Assembly: GCA_003021015.1 (NCBI GenBank)
Contig: PXRK01000040.1
Location: 1-60,357, forward strand
Length of the DNA stretch: 60,357 nucleotides
Source: Halobacteriales archaeon QS_4_66_20
Lineage (GTDB): Archaea > Halobacteriota > Halobacteria > Halobacteriales > Haloarculaceae
Direction of reading: 5' to 3'
Part shown: piece by piece, positions 16,778-26,100 of the stretch
How the letters are laid out: the number at the start of each line of letters is the position of its first letter
How positions within the stretch are numbered: position 1 is the stretch's first letter
Notes under the pieces: generated by a model
Database searches by the model: none
Told to the model about the DNA's origin: nothing
What the model saw: the letters and a program-made list of their open reading frames with translations, nothing else
Translations under genes and position numbers: made by a program

Positions 16778-17890
16778 TCATCGCCGTCGTCGGACGGAAA
16801 GGCCAGCAGCTGCCAGCAGGGCTAGCACCGCGGCCAGCATGCCGAACCCTGCGCCGTCGTCGTCGGCCGCTGTCTGGTCACCTCCGGTCGCCGTCTGGTC
16901 GTCGTCGGTCGCCGTTTGATCCCAACCAGTCGGTGTCTCCGTGGGTGTCACGGTCGACACCTCGTCGAGCGGCAGTTCGGCCGCTTCAGTGTCGTCGCCG
17001 GTCGAGACGGTGAGCGTCTCCGACCCATTGGACGCCAGATCCTCCCGCGAGACTGTCATCGTCACCGCTTCGGTCTCGCCCGCTTCGAGAAACGCCGTCG
17101 AGTCCTCGATCTCGTCGACTGTCGTCGCGTCGAGCAGGTGGTCCGCGCTTCTCGGTGCGGTCCAGATCGTGGTGGAGCCGGTTTCCCGGTCGGCCAGCTC
17201 GAGCGTCGTGGTGTGGCGGTCGCTCTCCGGCGCTGTCCGTGGCGGCTCCGCGCCGGCGACGGCTGCGAGGTCGTAGCTCCCCGCGGGAACGACGCCGTCG
17301 CCGCCCGGCCCGTCCGGCGCCACCTCGCCAGCCTGGAAGGAAACGTTGACGATCTCCGTGCCCTCGTCAACGGCGAAGGCGCCGTGATCGCGCGTCTCGT
17401 TGCCGATCTGGAACGTGTTCAGGTAGACGCTCGCGCGTCCGTTCCGATCGGCATCCTCGACTGTCACGTCCAGCGTGATGGGCTGTCCCTCGCCGCCGAC
17501 GGTCACCGTCCCCGTGGCGTTATCCTGAAAGGAGAGGTCGATCGGGACAACGTCGCCGCGGTGGAAGGTGTCGCTGGCTTCCGGCGAGGTGATCGTTACC
17601 CAGTGATTCGCCACGTCGGCAGGCGCTGTGGATGCACCGCCAGTTCCTGTCGCTCCGCCCACCGGACCGCACGCCGTGGTGGGTCCGACCGGAGTCGATG
17701 TCATCGCACCGTGACTGCCGGCGGACGGCACGGCGCCCGTCGTGCCAGCCCCCGCGGCGGCACCCATACCGGATCCGACCGCAGCCAGACACACCGTGAG
17801 GACAACCAGGAGGGCGGCCCGGGACGGGGTTCCGATACCGAACCAGCGATTCGAGCCGTGCATGTTCGAGGGATGACCGCCCACGTCCAT
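16778..17890 (-). CDS. Secreted surface protein with C-terminal sorting-type anchor
   Basis: A 370-aa protein with a signal peptide (AALLVVLTVCLAAVGSGMGA), a beta-rich domain that includes ITSPEASDTFHRGDVVPIDL and VYLNTFQIGNE, similar to a domain in haloarchaeal S-layer-type proteins (DUF7827 from memory), a Thr/Asp-rich linker with three near-repeats of Gln-Thr-Ala units (WDQTATDDDQTATGGDQTAA), and a C-terminal GFGMLAAVLALLAAAGLSVRRRR-like tail. A hydrophobic helix followed by arginines resembles the PGF-CTERM signal processed by archaeosortase A, although the PGF triplet itself is not evident here. Probably exported and lipid-anchored. Convergent with the synthetase gene. Confidence 0.7.
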   Translation of the reverse strand: MDVGGHPSNMHGSNRWFGIGTPSRAALLVVLTVCLAAVGSGMGAAAGAGTTGAVPSAGSHGAMTSTPVGPTTACGPVGGATGTGGASTAPADVANHWVTITSPEASDTFHRGDVVPIDLSFQDNATGTVTVGGEGQPITLDVTVEDADRNGRASVYLNTFQIGNETRDHGAFAVDEGTEIVNVSFQAGEVAPDGPGGDGVVPAGSYDLAAVAGAEPPRTAPESDRHTTTLELADRETGSTTIWTAPRSADHLLDATTVDEIEDSTAFLEAGETEAVTMTVSREDLASNGSETLTVSTGDDTEAAELPLDEVSTVTPTETPTGWDQTATDDDQTATGGDQTAADDDGAGFGMLAAVLALLAAAGLSVRRRR

Positions 17891-17922
17891 ACGTCTGCGA
17901 ATAGCTCAAACGGCCGGTGAAG

Positions 17923-18591
17923 TTATCGAAACGACTGGCCGACGACGGAGGTGACGATCGCGGATTCGGCTTTCCGGAGGTGTTCGGCCGCCGTACTCGG
18001 CGCGCAGTCGATGGCGTCGGCGACGTCCTCGTGACTCACCACCCGTGGGATCTCGTAGTATCCCAGCTCGACCGCCGCGAGGACGGCCTCCCGCTGCCGT
18101 TCGCTCAGGTGTGCCTGGGCGGTCGCGGGCGTCGCTCCCAGGCCGCCGACTTTCTCGATCGTGATCTCGACCGGCGACGGGACGGTGTCCAGGGCGGCCT
18201 GGATCTCTTCGTCCGGGCCGAACAGCGAGAACGACGACGTCCCGTCCGCATGGTACCGGATCGGCGGGATGACGACCAGCCCGCCCTGCGTGATCGGCGC
18301 GAACAGCGCCCGCATGTTGGCGGTCGTGGCGTCCCTGATGTAGACGTAGAACCGCCCAGTGCCGGCCGTCGCGATGTCGTACCCCAGGACCTCCGGAATC
18401 TCCCGTATCCTCTCCTCGAACGCGTCGACGTCGCCGACGACGTAGTGGAGGATGCCGAACCCGTCGCCCGTGAAGTTCCACTGGAGTGCGGCCGACCGGT
18501 CGACGAACGGCGCGTTGGCCATCACGTCCCACATCGGGTGTATCTCCGCCTCGCGACCGTTCGCGGTGATGGACACCCTGACGTGTTTCAT
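17923..18591 (-). CDS. HTH_10 (Bat-type) transcriptional regulator
   Basis: A 222-aa protein with a C-terminal HTH_10 domain (about residues 165-215: LSERQREAVLAAVELGYYEIP, then VADAIDCAPSTAAEHLRKAES), the hallmark of the bacterio-opsin-activator family. The N-terminal 150 residues form a sensor-like domain without PAS or GAF signatures that I recognise. The ATG at 18589-18591 has a minus-strand TTTAAGTGA some 24-32 nt upstream. It diverges from a broken SDR gene. Target genes are unknown; the flanking surface protein and acyl-CoA genes are candidates by position only. Confidence 0.85.
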   Translation of the reverse strand: MKHVRVSITANGREAEIHPMWDVMANAPFVDRSAALQWNFTGDGFGILHYVVGDVDAFEERIREIPEVLGYDIATAGTGRFYVYIRDATTANMRALFAPITQGGLVVIPPIRYHADGTSSFSLFGPDEEIQAALDTVPSPVEITIEKVGGLGATPATAQAHLSERQREAVLAAVELGYYEIPRVVSHEDVADAIDCAPSTAAEHLRKAESAIVTSVVGQSFR

Positions 18592-18676
18592 GTCCGATGA
18601 TCGCCGCGGGTATCACTTAAACCCGCCAGATAGATCCGGCAATGTGGCCTCGTGCCAGCAGCCACTACCTGGAGAT

Positions 18677-19623
18677 ATGCGGGTGTTCATCGCAGGAGCA
18701 ACCGGCGTACTGGGACGGCGACTCGTCGACCGACTCACCGACCGTGACCACGACGTCGTCGGGCTGGCGCGCGACGAGGACGGAGAACGGCTGGTCGAGG
18801 AGCGGGGCGGCACGCCGCGGTCCACGCCGCGACGGCGATTCCGGCTTCGACCAAACCAAGCGAGGAGGAGTGGGCGTACAACGACCGCGTCCGCGTGGAA
18901 GGAGCGAAGAACCTGCTGGCCGCGGCGCCCGACGATCTCGACCAGGTGCTGTTCCCCAGCGTCGTCTGGGTCGCCCGCCAGCCCGACGGCTCGCAGTTCG
19001 ACGAGACGGCCGACCGCCACCCCGACAGGGCGACGCAGGGCGCCGCCGAGGTCGAGGACATCCTCCAGGAGCGCGCCGAAACGGCGGCGTTCGATACGGC
19101 GATCCTCCGTTGTGGCTTCTTCTACGCGCCGGATTCGCGGGATATCCGCGAGTTCGGCGAGCAGTTGCTGGCGGGCGACATGCCGATCGTCGGCGGCGGC
19201 CTGCTCGGCCGGAAGGACGCCGAACTCTCCTTCGTCCACGTCGACGACGCCGCCGCGGCGTTCGTCGCCGCCATCGAACAGCAGGCGAGCGGGATCTACC
19301 ACGTCGTCGACGACCAGCCCGTCACCGCGGCGACGTTCGTGGAGACGCTCGCGGACCTGCTCGACGCACCAGAGCCGAGTCGCATCCCCGGCTGGCTCGC
19401 CCGGTTTTTCATCGGGAAAGTGATGACGAAGGGGTTTACCCACCCGATGCCGACGACCAACGAGAAAGCCAGGCGCGAACTCGACTGGGAGCCGACGTAC
19501 GCGACCGTCCACGAGGGGCTCGAGCAGGTCGTCGAGACCTGGCGCAAGGAGGGGACGCTCGCTGAGTTGCGGGGCGAATCCTCGGACGAGCCAGCCACGC
19601 AACCCGAGGCAGGCGTCGCATGA
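18677..19623 (+). pseudogene. NAD(P)-dependent epimerase/SDR with internal deletion and frameshift
   Basis: ATG 18677 starts MRVFIAGATGVLGRRLVDRL, the classic SDR Rossmann entrance. At about 18808-18820 the reading frame jumps: after ERGGTP the family pattern resumes in another frame as AVHAATAIPASTKPSEEEW. About 15-20 residues expected between them (third beta-strand and acidic loop) are missing. The junction holds a direct repeat, CACGCCGCG twice, 12 bp apart, suggesting slippage or recombination. The rest (to 19623) keeps an intact C-terminal SDR part, FFYAPDSRDIREF and AELSFVHVDDAAAAFVAAIE. Its stop overlaps the next start (ATGA). A sequencing error alone would not restore the missing residues. 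Confidence 0.7.
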
Positions 19624-20057
19624 TCCGGGCCCGATCCCTCCTCGTCGCAGTCGTCGCGGGTCACGTCGTCCTCTCGGGGGTTCACGGGATGGCCCACGCC
19701 ACGATTCCCGTCGCAGTCCCCGGGTGGCAGTACGGCTACGCGGCCGTCGTCATCTTTGTTGCCCCCGTCGCCGGAGCGGCCCTCGTCGTCCGTAACCGTC
19801 CCGTTCTCGGGGGCTGGCTGCTGGTGGTGTCCGGCCTTGCCGCGCTGGGGTTCGAAGGGCTCGCACACTTCGTCGTGTCGAACTCCGACCACGTCTCGGC
19901 CGTGGAGAGCGGCCGGGCGCTGTTCGGCTCGACGGCAGTCCTGACGACGGCCGGGAACGCGCTGCTGCTCGTCGCGGCAGCGTGGTTCCTGCAACGAGGC
20001 GACGGCGAGCGGGACGCGACGACCGGCGGCGCCCGCCTGGAGACGGCGACCGAGTGA
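19620..20057 (+). CDS. Four-helix membrane protein of unknown function
   Basis: A 145-aa protein with four predicted membrane segments (about residues 5-25, 38-57, 63-85, 100-123) and an acidic tail. Its ATG overlaps the SDR stop (ATGA), so it was translated together with the now broken SDR. A histidine-rich first loop (GHVVLSGVHGMAHA) is notable but not diagnostic. No family recognised. Confidence 0.7.
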   Translation: MIRARSLLVAVVAGHVVLSGVHGMAHATIPVAVPGWQYGYAAVVIFVAPVAGAALVVRNRPVLGGWLLVVSGLAALGFEGLAHFVVSNSDHVSAVESGRALFGSTAVLTTAGNALLLVAAAWFLQRGDGERDATTGGARLETATE

Positions 20058-20133
20058 AGCTGCCGGAGCGCGCAGGGCGAAGAGACCCCCAACTGCGTGG
20101 CTTTTTGTCGTCGGCGTCGGTACCCTCCATACA

Positions 20134-20919
20134 ATGTCCTACGACGACCTGACACTGGACCGCTCGGACGGGATCGCGACCGTGACGCTCGACAACCCCG
20201 AGGGCCGCAACGCGTTCGACACCGGGACCGCGGACGAACTGATCGAGGCGGCGACGACGCTCGGGACCGATCCCGGCGTCCGCTGCATCGTACTGACGCA
20301 CACGAGCGACTTTTTCGGCACCGGTGCGGACCTGACACAGCTGTCGGGCGATGCCTCCGACGAACCCGACATCCGGCAGCTGGCGGGTCGCCTGCACGAG
20401 GCCGTGATCCAGTTCCACCAGGCGCCGACGCCCGTCGTGGGCGGCATCGACGGCGTCGCCGCGGGTGCGGGGTTCGGGCTGGCACTGCTCCCGGACCTGC
20501 TGCTGGTGAGCGAGGATGCCCGCCTGGAGTTCGCGTATCCCAGGATCGGCCTCACCGGCGACGGCGGCTCCACGTTCTTCCTGCCCCGGCTTGTCGGCCT
20601 CCGCGCCGCGAAGGAGATCGCGCTGCTGGACGAACCGATCGGCGCCGCCCGTGCAGTCGACCTGGGGCTCGCGAACGAGGTCGTGCCGGCCGACGAGTTC
20701 GACGAGCGACTGGACGAACTCGCCAGCGACGTCGCGTCGGGACCGACCACCGCGCTGGGGAGCACCGCGCGGCTGCTGACCGAGAGCTTCGACCGGAGCA
20801 TCGAATCCCAGCTTGCCGCCGAAACCGATACGATCGGTCAGGCGACAGCGACCGAGGATTACGAACGCGGCTTCGCGGCGTTTTTCGGCGACGAGGATCC
20901 GGAGTTCGTCGGGCGCTGA
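20134..20919 (+). CDS. Enoyl-CoA hydratase/isomerase (crotonase fold), isomerase-like
   Basis: A 261-aa crotonase-fold protein with oxyanion-hole segments HTSDFFGTGADL and IDGVAAGAGFGLALLPD. The two hydratase glutamates are not conserved: GAGFGLAL replaces GGGxELA, and FAYPRIGLTGDGGSTFFLPR replaces FGQPE. Instead an Asp sits in GDGG, as in PaaG-type isomerases. It therefore more likely isomerises enoyl-CoA double bonds or acts on an unusual acyl-CoA than performs classical hydration. It precedes an acyl-CoA dehydrogenase and the carboxylase genes on the same strand, consistent with a branched-chain or aromatic acyl-CoA route. Confidence 0.85.
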   Translation: MSYDDLTLDRSDGIATVTLDNPEGRNAFDTGTADELIEAATTLGTDPGVRCIVLTHTSDFFGTGADLTQLSGDASDEPDIRQLAGRLHEAVIQFHQAPTPVVGGIDGVAAGAGFGLALLPDLLLVSEDARLEFAYPRIGLTGDGGSTFFLPRLVGLRAAKEIALLDEPIGAARAVDLGLANEVVPADEFDERLDELASDVASGPTTALGSTARLLTESFDRSIESQLAAETDTIGQATATEDYERGFAAFFGDEDPEFVGR

Positions 20920-21070
20920 CGGGTCCGGCTCCCCGACTACTCCTGCGGCGGAAGATTGACCCGGTCCAGAATTAATTTTCACGTAGGAAATTGAACGGCA
21001 GAGTCGGGGGAAGTGGCAAAATATGGCAACTACTAAGATAGCGACGACACCACGTACACACAGAGCGCAC

Positions 21071-22288
21071 ATGAATTTCAGCGAGGATCCGTCACACAAT
21101 CTCATCAGATCGACGGCCGAGAGCATCGCGGCGGAGTACGGGCCGGAGTACTGGCGGGAGAAGGAGGAGGCCGGCGAGTTCGCCGAGGCGTTCTGGGACG
21201 AACTGGCCGAGGCGGACTTCCACGGCCTGCTGATCCCCGAGGAGTACGGCGGCGCGGAGATGGGGATGCAGGAGATGGGCCTCGCGATGGAGACCCTCTG
21301 TGCGGAGGGCTGTGGGATGGCCGGCACCTGGTACCTGGTGCTGACGGCCGGCATGGCCGCCGTCGGGATCAAAGAGCACGGCACCGAGGCGCAGAAGGAA
21401 AAATATCTCCCCGACATCGCGGCGGGCAAGCGGAACTTCTCGATCGGCATCACGGAACCGCGGGCAGGGACGAACACGCTGAACGTCGAAACCCGGGCGG
21501 AGAAGGACTCCGCCGAGGAGACCTCGGCTGATCCCGCAGAAGCCACGGCTTCTGCGGACGGCGACGAGTACGTGCTCAACGGCGAGAAAGCCTGGATCAC
21601 CTTCTCCGACCGGGCGGAGAACATGATACTCGTCACGCGCACGACCCCGCGCGAGGAGGCCGACGGGCGGACCGACGGGATCAGCCTGTTCATCATCGAC
21701 ATGGACGACCCCGGCATCGAGGTGTCGCCGATTCCCAAACACGCGATCAACTACTCGAAATCCTGCGAGGTGTTCATCGAGAACGTCCGCGTACCTGAGG
21801 AGAACCTGCTGGGCGAGGAAAACGGCGGCTGGTGGCCGCTGGTGGATATGCTCAACCCCGAGCGGATCGGGTTCGCCGCCGCCGGGACGGGGATCGGCAA
21901 GCTGGCGGCCGACACCGCCATCGAGTACGCCAACGATCGCGAGGTGTTCGGGCAGCCGATCGGCACCCACCAGGCAGTCTCGTTCCCGATCACGAAGCCG
22001 TACGCCCGCATGGAGACGGCGGCATTGATGCGGGACAAGGCCGCCTGGCTGTACGACCAGGGCGAGGACTGCGGCTACGAAACCAACGTGGCGAAGGCGA
22101 CGGCCGTCGAGGCCGGCATCGAGGCGGTCAAGCAGTCGATGCAGGCCTTCGGCGGCTGGGGGTACGCCACGGAGTACGACGTCGAGCGCTGGTGGCGCGA
22201 GATCAACCTGACGCGGCTGGCGCCGGTCACCCAGCAGATGGCGTACAACCACATCGGACAGCAACTTGGCTTCCCGAGGTCCTACTAA
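21071..22288 (+). CDS. Acyl-CoA dehydrogenase, second type
   Basis: A 405-aa protein from ATG 21071 ([20 protein letters not shown]); an upstream in-frame ATG at 21023 adds residues overlapping the likely promoter. Core blocks: [59 protein letters not shown], and a C-terminus [19 protein letters not shown] that lacks the catalytic Glu of the SCAD/MCAD position, so the base must lie elsewhere, as in other divergent ACADs. An extra Ala/Glu/Ser loop is encoded by two perfect palindromes at 21513-21557. The carboxylase alpha gene begins 2 bp after its stop, indicating one operon. Confidence 0.88.
   Translation: MNFSEDPSHNLIRSTAESIAAEYGPEYWREKEEAGEFAEAFWDELAEADFHGLLIPEEYGGAEMGMQEMGLAMETLCAEGCGMAGTWYLVLTAGMAAVGIKEHGTEAQKEKYLPDIAAGKRNFSIGITEPRAGTNTLNVETRAEKDSAEETSADPAEATASADGDEYVLNGEKAWITFSDRAENMILVTRTTPREEADGRTDGISLFIIDMDDPGIEVSPIPKHAINYSKSCEVFIENVRVPEENLLGEENGGWWPLVDMLNPERIGFAAAGTGIGKLAADTAIEYANDREVFGQPIGTHQAVSFPITKPYARMETAALMRDKAAWLYDQGEDCGYETNVAKATAVEAGIEAVKQSMQAFGGWGYATEYDVERWWREINLTRLAPVTQQMAYNHIGQQLGFPRSY
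21513..21557. repeat. Two perfect palindromes encoding a loop insertion
   Basis: CCGAGG-AGA-CCTCGG (21513-21527) and an 11-bp-arm hairpin (arm CCGCAGAAGCC, 2-nt loop, 21534-21557). They encode [16 protein letters not shown] between the NVETRAEKD and [12 protein letters not shown] blocks of the dehydrogenase, the same position as the palindromic loop in the other dehydrogenase. Confidence 0.6.
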
Positions 22289-22290
22289 GG

Positions 22291-24192
22291 ATGTTCGAGA
22301 AACTACTCGTCGCAAACAGGGGAGAGATCGCTGTTCGCGTCATGGCCGCCTGCGAGGAACTGGGGATCGACACCGTTGCCGTCTACAGCGACGCAGACCG
22401 CGACGCCGGCCACGTCGCGTACGCCGACGAAGCGTACAACGTCGGCCCCGCACCGGCCAGTGAGTCGTACCTCGACCAGGAGACGATCGTCGAGACTGCC
22501 CAGGAGGCGGGCGCCGACGCGATCCATCCCGGCTACGGCTTCCTCGCGGAGAACGCGAGCTTCGCCCGCCGGATCGAGGAAACAGAGGGACTGACCTGGG
22601 TCGGCCCGCCCAGCGACGCGATGGAACAGCTCGGCGAGAAGACTCGCGCCCGCCAGGCCATGCAGGCGGCGGACGTCCCGGTCGTGCCGGGAACGACCGA
22701 ACCGGTCGAGACGGCCGCGGAGGTCCGCGAGATCGGCGAGGAGTTCGGCTACCCCGTCGCCATCAAGGCCGAGGGCGGCGGCGGCGGCCGCGGGATGCAG
22801 ATCGTCCACGATTCCGAGGACGCCGAGGACGCCCTGGAAACCGCCAAGCGCGAGGGCAAGGCGTACTTCGACAATGACTCGGTGTACGTCGAGAAGTACC
22901 TGGAGGCGCCGAAACACATCGAGGTCCAGATCCTCGCCGACGAGCACGGCAACGTCCGCCACCTCGGCGAGCGCGACTGCTCGCTCCAGCGGCGCCACCA
23001 GAAGGTAATCGAGGAGGCACCGAGCCCATCACTCTCAGACGAACTCCGCGAGCAGATCGGTGACGCCGCCCGCCGCGGGGTCCGCGAGGCCGGCTACACC
23101 AACGCCGGGACCGTCGAGTTCCTCGTCGAGGACAGCGGTGCGTCGGAGACACACCAGAACGGAGGCGGCGAAGCCGCCGACAGCGACTTTTACTTCATGG
23201 AGGTCAACACCCGGATCCAGGTCGAGCACACCGCCACCGAGGAGGTGACGGACATCGACGTCGTCCGCTGGCAGATCCGCGTCGCCGCGGGCGAGGAACT
23301 CTCCTTCTCCCAGGACGATGTCGGGATCGAGGGCCACGCGATCGAGTACCGAATCAACGCCGAGAACCCCGCCAGGGAGTTCTCGCCCACCCCTGGCCCG
23401 CTGGAGACGTACGACCCGCCGGGCAGCATCGGCGTGCGCCTCGACCACGCCGTCAACCAGGGCGACGAGATCGGCGGCGACTACGACTCGATGATCGCGA
23501 AACTCATCGTGTGGGCGGAGGACCGCGAGCGCTGCATCGAGTGCTCGAAGCGGGCGCTGGAACACTACGAGGTAGAGGGCGTCCACACGACGATCCCGTT
23601 CCACCGGCTGATGCTCACCGACGAAGTCTTCGTCGAGGGCCGTCACACCACGAAATACCTCGACGAGGAGCTGGAGGACGAGCGGATCGCCAACGCGGTC
23701 GACCGCTGGGGCAGCGAGCCCGCGTCCGGCGGGGGACCGTCCGCCGAGACGCACGAGGTGACGGTCGAGATCGACGGCAGGCGGTTCGACGTCGTGCTCG
23801 AAGACCTCCCGAAAGGCGTGGGCAGTGGGGCCGCGTCCGGGGCCGAGGCCGGCGGAAGTAGTGACGGCGCCGGCGCGTCGGGGAGCGCGAGCAGCAGCGG
23901 CAGTTCCGGCGGCGGCAGCAGTGCGAGCGCCGGCGGGTCCGGTGGCGGGTCGTCGGACGACGAGGTCGCGACAATCACGGACGGCGCGATCGCCGCGGAC
24001 ATGCAGGGGACAATCCTCTCCGTCGACGTTGCCGAGGGAGACGAGATCACCGAGGGCGACGTCATCTGCGTGCTGGAGGCGATGAAGATGGAAAACGACG
24101 TGACGGCGCCCCGCGGCGGGACGGTCGAAGGCGTCAGCGTCGCGGCGGGCGACACCGTCGACATGGGTGACACCCTGATCGTCCTGGAGTGA
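22291..24192 (+). CDS. Acyl-CoA carboxylase alpha subunit (biotin carboxylase + biotin carrier)
   Basis: A 633-aa protein. Residues 1-450 are biotin carboxylase: [25 protein letters not shown], the ATP-grasp glycine loop [62 protein letters not shown] Gly/Ser-rich linker (about 510-560) leads to the biotinyl domain with EAMKMEND; the biotinylated lysine is about residue 599. It carboxylates biotin with ATP and bicarbonate for the beta subunit encoded 4 bp downstream. Acetyl-, propionyl- and methylcrotonyl-CoA carboxylases share this subunit type; the dehydrogenase/isomerase neighbours favour branched-chain degradation. An insertion in the ATP-grasp domain is encoded by a palindrome at 23164-23178. 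Confidence 0.92.
   Translation: MFEKLLVANRGEIAVRVMAACEELGIDTVAVYSDADRDAGHVAYADEAYNVGPAPASESYLDQETIVETAQEAGADAIHPGYGFLAENASFARRIEETEGLTWVGPPSDAMEQLGEKTRARQAMQAADVPVVPGTTEPVETAAEVREIGEEFGYPVAIKAEGGGGGRGMQIVHDSEDAEDALETAKREGKAYFDNDSVYVEKYLEAPKHIEVQILADEHGNVRHLGERDCSLQRRHQKVIEEAPSPSLSDELREQIGDAARRGVREAGYTNAGTVEFLVEDSGASETHQNGGGEAADSDFYFMEVNTRIQVEHTATEEVTDIDVVRWQIRVAAGEELSFSQDDVGIEGHAIEYRINAENPAREFSPTPGPLETYDPPGSIGVRLDHAVNQGDEIGGDYDSMIAKLIVWAEDRERCIECSKRALEHYEVEGVHTTIPFHRLMLTDEVFVEGRHTTKYLDEELEDERIANAVDRWGSEPASGGGPSAETHEVTVEIDGRRFDVVLEDLPKGVGSGAASGAEAGGSSDGAGASGSASSSGSSGGGSSASAGGSGGGSSDDEVATITDGAIAADMQGTILSVDVAEGDEITEGDVICVLEAMKMENDVTAPRGGTVEGVSVAAGDTVDMGDTLIVLE
23164..23178. repeat. Palindromic insertion in the biotin carboxylase domain
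   Basis: GGCGGC-GAA-GCCGCC lies within a segment coding [18 protein letters not shown], which interrupts the otherwise conserved stretch from TVEFLVED to [14 protein letters not shown]. Confidence 0.55.
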
Positions 24193-24196
24193 TACC

Positions 24197-25951
24197 ATGA
24201 AAGTACGCGTCTCAGCCGAAACGACCGAGGAACAGGCGCGGGTCATCGCCGAGGCGTTCGCCGCGCAGTACTACGACGACGTCACCGTCCTGACTGACGG
24301 CGGCGAGGAACTCGCCGACGTGCCGTATCACGGTCCCGGCCACGTCCCGGGCCCGGAGCCCGAGAGTGGGCCGACCGAGCGCGAACAAAAGCTGTGGGAG
24401 GAGATCGCCGAGATCTACGAGGGCGGCCCGGAGAAGTACAAGGAGCAACTGCCCGAGCAGGGCAAACACTTCGTCCGGGACCGCATCGACCTCTGGTTCA
24501 ATTCCGAGCAGAGCTCGGCAGGCAGCCAGACCCAGTCCGGCAACGACGACGGGTTCCTGTTCGAGGACGGGACGTTCGCGGAGTTCGACGCCGACGACAG
24601 GCTCCCGGCCGACGCGATGATCACCGGCGGCGCCGAGTTCGAGGGCCGGGACGTCCACTTCATGGCCAACGACTACACGGTCAAGCGCGGCAGCATGGCC
24701 GCAAAGGGCGTCGAGAAGTTCCTCCGGATGCAGCAGCGGGCCTTGAAAACGGCAAAGCCGGTGCTGTACCTGATGGACTCCTCGGGCGGACGGATCGACC
24801 AGCAGACCGGCTTCTTCGCCAACCGAGAGGGGATCGGGAAGTACTACTACAACCACTCGATGCTCTCCGGGCGGGTCCCGCAGATCTGCGTCCTCTATGG
24901 CCCCTGCATCGCGGGGGCGGCCTACACCCCCGTCTTCGCCGACTTCACGATAATGGTCCGGGACATGTCCGCGATGGCGATTGCCAGCCCGCGAATGGTC
25001 CAGATGGTCACCGGCGAGGACATCTCCATGGAGGACCTGGGCGGCCCGGACGTCCACGCCCGCCACTCGGGGAGCGCCGACCTCGTCGCCGACGACGAGG
25101 AGCACGCCCGGGAACTGGTCGCGCAACTCATTTCCTATCTGCCGGACAACAGCGACGAGAAACCGCCCCGGACTGAGGGGACTCACCCGGCGAAATCGCC
25201 GAAAGACATCGACAGCGTGATCCCCCAAGAGCCCAACCGGGGCTACGACATGACGACGCTGATCGACTGCGTCGTCGACGCGAGCTCGTGGTTCGAACTC
25301 CAGCCGGAGTTCGGCCCGGAGATCCTCACCGGGTTCGCGCGCATCGACGGCCGGCCCGTGGGGATCGTCGCCAACCAGCCCGCCCAGCGCGCCGGCGCTA
25401 TCTTCCCCGACGCCGCCCAGAAAGCCGCCGAGTTCATCTGGAAGTGCGACGCGTTCAACGTCCCGCTTCTGTATCTCGCGGACACGCCTGGCTTTATGGC
25501 TGGCTCGGGGGTCGAGAAAGAGGCCATCCTCGAGAAGGGCCAGAAGATGATCTACGCGACCTCCTCGGCGACGGTCCCGAAACAGTGCGTCGTGGTCCGG
25601 AAAGCCTACGGCGCCGGCATCTACGCGATGTCCGGCCCGGCGTACGACCCCGAGTCGACGATCGCACTTCCGTCGGGCGAGATCGCCATCATGGGCCCGG
25701 AAGCGGCGATCAACGCCGTCTATGCGCGGAAACTCGCCGAGATCGACGACGAGGAGAAGCGCAAGCACAAAGAGCAGAAACTCCGCGAGGAGTACCGCGA
25801 GGACATCGACGTCCACCGGATGGCCAGCGAGGTGGTCATAGACGAGATCGTGCCACCGAGCACGCTCCGCCGGGAGCTGGGGAACCGCTTCGAATTCTAC
25901 GAAACTGTCGAAAAAAACCTTCCGGACAAGAAACACGGAACGATCCTCTGA
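24197..25951 (+). CDS. Acyl-CoA carboxylase beta subunit (carboxyltransferase) with extra N-terminal domain
   Basis: A 584-aa protein. Residues about 70-584 are the double crotonase-fold carboxyltransferase: MANDYTVKRGSMAAKGVEKF, MDSSGGRID, GPCIAGAAYTPVFADF, GEDISMEDLGGPDVHARHSG, then GIVANQPAQRAGAIFPDAAQ, LADTPGFMAGSGVEKEAI and AYGAGIYAMSGPAY. The GGPDVHARHSG box resembles methylcrotonyl-CoA more than propionyl-CoA carboxylases, a weak hint. The first 45 residues (KVRVSAETTEEQARVIAEAF) look like a separate small domain, possibly related to the small third subunit (PccX) of haloarchaeal carboxylases. Two palindromic loop insertions are present (24504-24518, 25188-25201). It ends just before the operator of the HTH gene. 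Confidence 0.88.
   Translation: MKVRVSAETTEEQARVIAEAFAAQYYDDVTVLTDGGEELADVPYHGPGHVPGPEPESGPTEREQKLWEEIAEIYEGGPEKYKEQLPEQGKHFVRDRIDLWFNSEQSSAGSQTQSGNDDGFLFEDGTFAEFDADDRLPADAMITGGAEFEGRDVHFMANDYTVKRGSMAAKGVEKFLRMQQRALKTAKPVLYLMDSSGGRIDQQTGFFANREGIGKYYYNHSMLSGRVPQICVLYGPCIAGAAYTPVFADFTIMVRDMSAMAIASPRMVQMVTGEDISMEDLGGPDVHARHSGSADLVADDEEHARELVAQLISYLPDNSDEKPPRTEGTHPAKSPKDIDSVIPQEPNRGYDMTTLIDCVVDASSWFELQPEFGPEILTGFARIDGRPVGIVANQPAQRAGAIFPDAAQKAAEFIWKCDAFNVPLLYLADTPGFMAGSGVEKEAILEKGQKMIYATSSATVPKQCVVVRKAYGAGIYAMSGPAYDPESTIALPSGEIAIMGPEAAINAVYARKLAEIDDEEKRKHKEQKLREEYREDIDVHRMASEVVIDEIVPPSTLRRELGNRFEFYETVEKNLPDKKHGTIL
24504..24518. repeat. Palindromic loop insertion in carboxyltransferase (1)
   Basis: CCGAGC-AGA-GCTCGG within the codons for NSEQSSAGSQTQSGNDD. 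It has the same 6-3-6 design as 21513-21527, down to the AGA loop. Confidence 0.55.
25188..25201. repeat. Palindromic loop insertion in carboxyltransferase (2)
   Basis: CGGCGA-AA-TCGCCG in a charged, proline-containing insert (RTEGTHPAKSPKDID) between the two crotonase halves. Confidence 0.45.
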
Positions 25952-25962
25952 CAACGGGAGGG

Positions 25963-25978
25963 TCAAAACTTGTTTTGA
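25963..25978. promoter_or_regulatory. Palindromic operator, distal
   Basis: TCAAAACTTGTTTTGA, a near-perfect 16-bp palindrome just past the carboxyltransferase stop and 176 bp before the HTH gene. It shares the TCAAA...TTTGA half-sites with the palindrome at 26072-26089. Confidence 0.5.
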
Positions 25979-26071
25979 GCCAACCAGAGCGGCGTGATCT
26001 GCCGGGAGCAGCGCAGAGACGCCGGATTCCGTCCGGGCCGGAGATCGGCAGACGAGCCGATAGCGGTATAG

Positions 26072-26089
26072 CTCAAAATCAGGTTTGAG
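26072..26089. promoter_or_regulatory. Palindromic operator, promoter-proximal
   Basis: CTCAAAATCAGGTTTGAG ends 11 bp upstream of the TATA-like TTTTATG at 26101-26107. Its half-sites match the distal palindrome. A dimeric winged-helix protein, most simply the product of the gene at 26139, could bind both sites and loop the intervening 93 bp. Confidence 0.55.
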
Positions 26090-26100
26090 TCACCGGAGCG

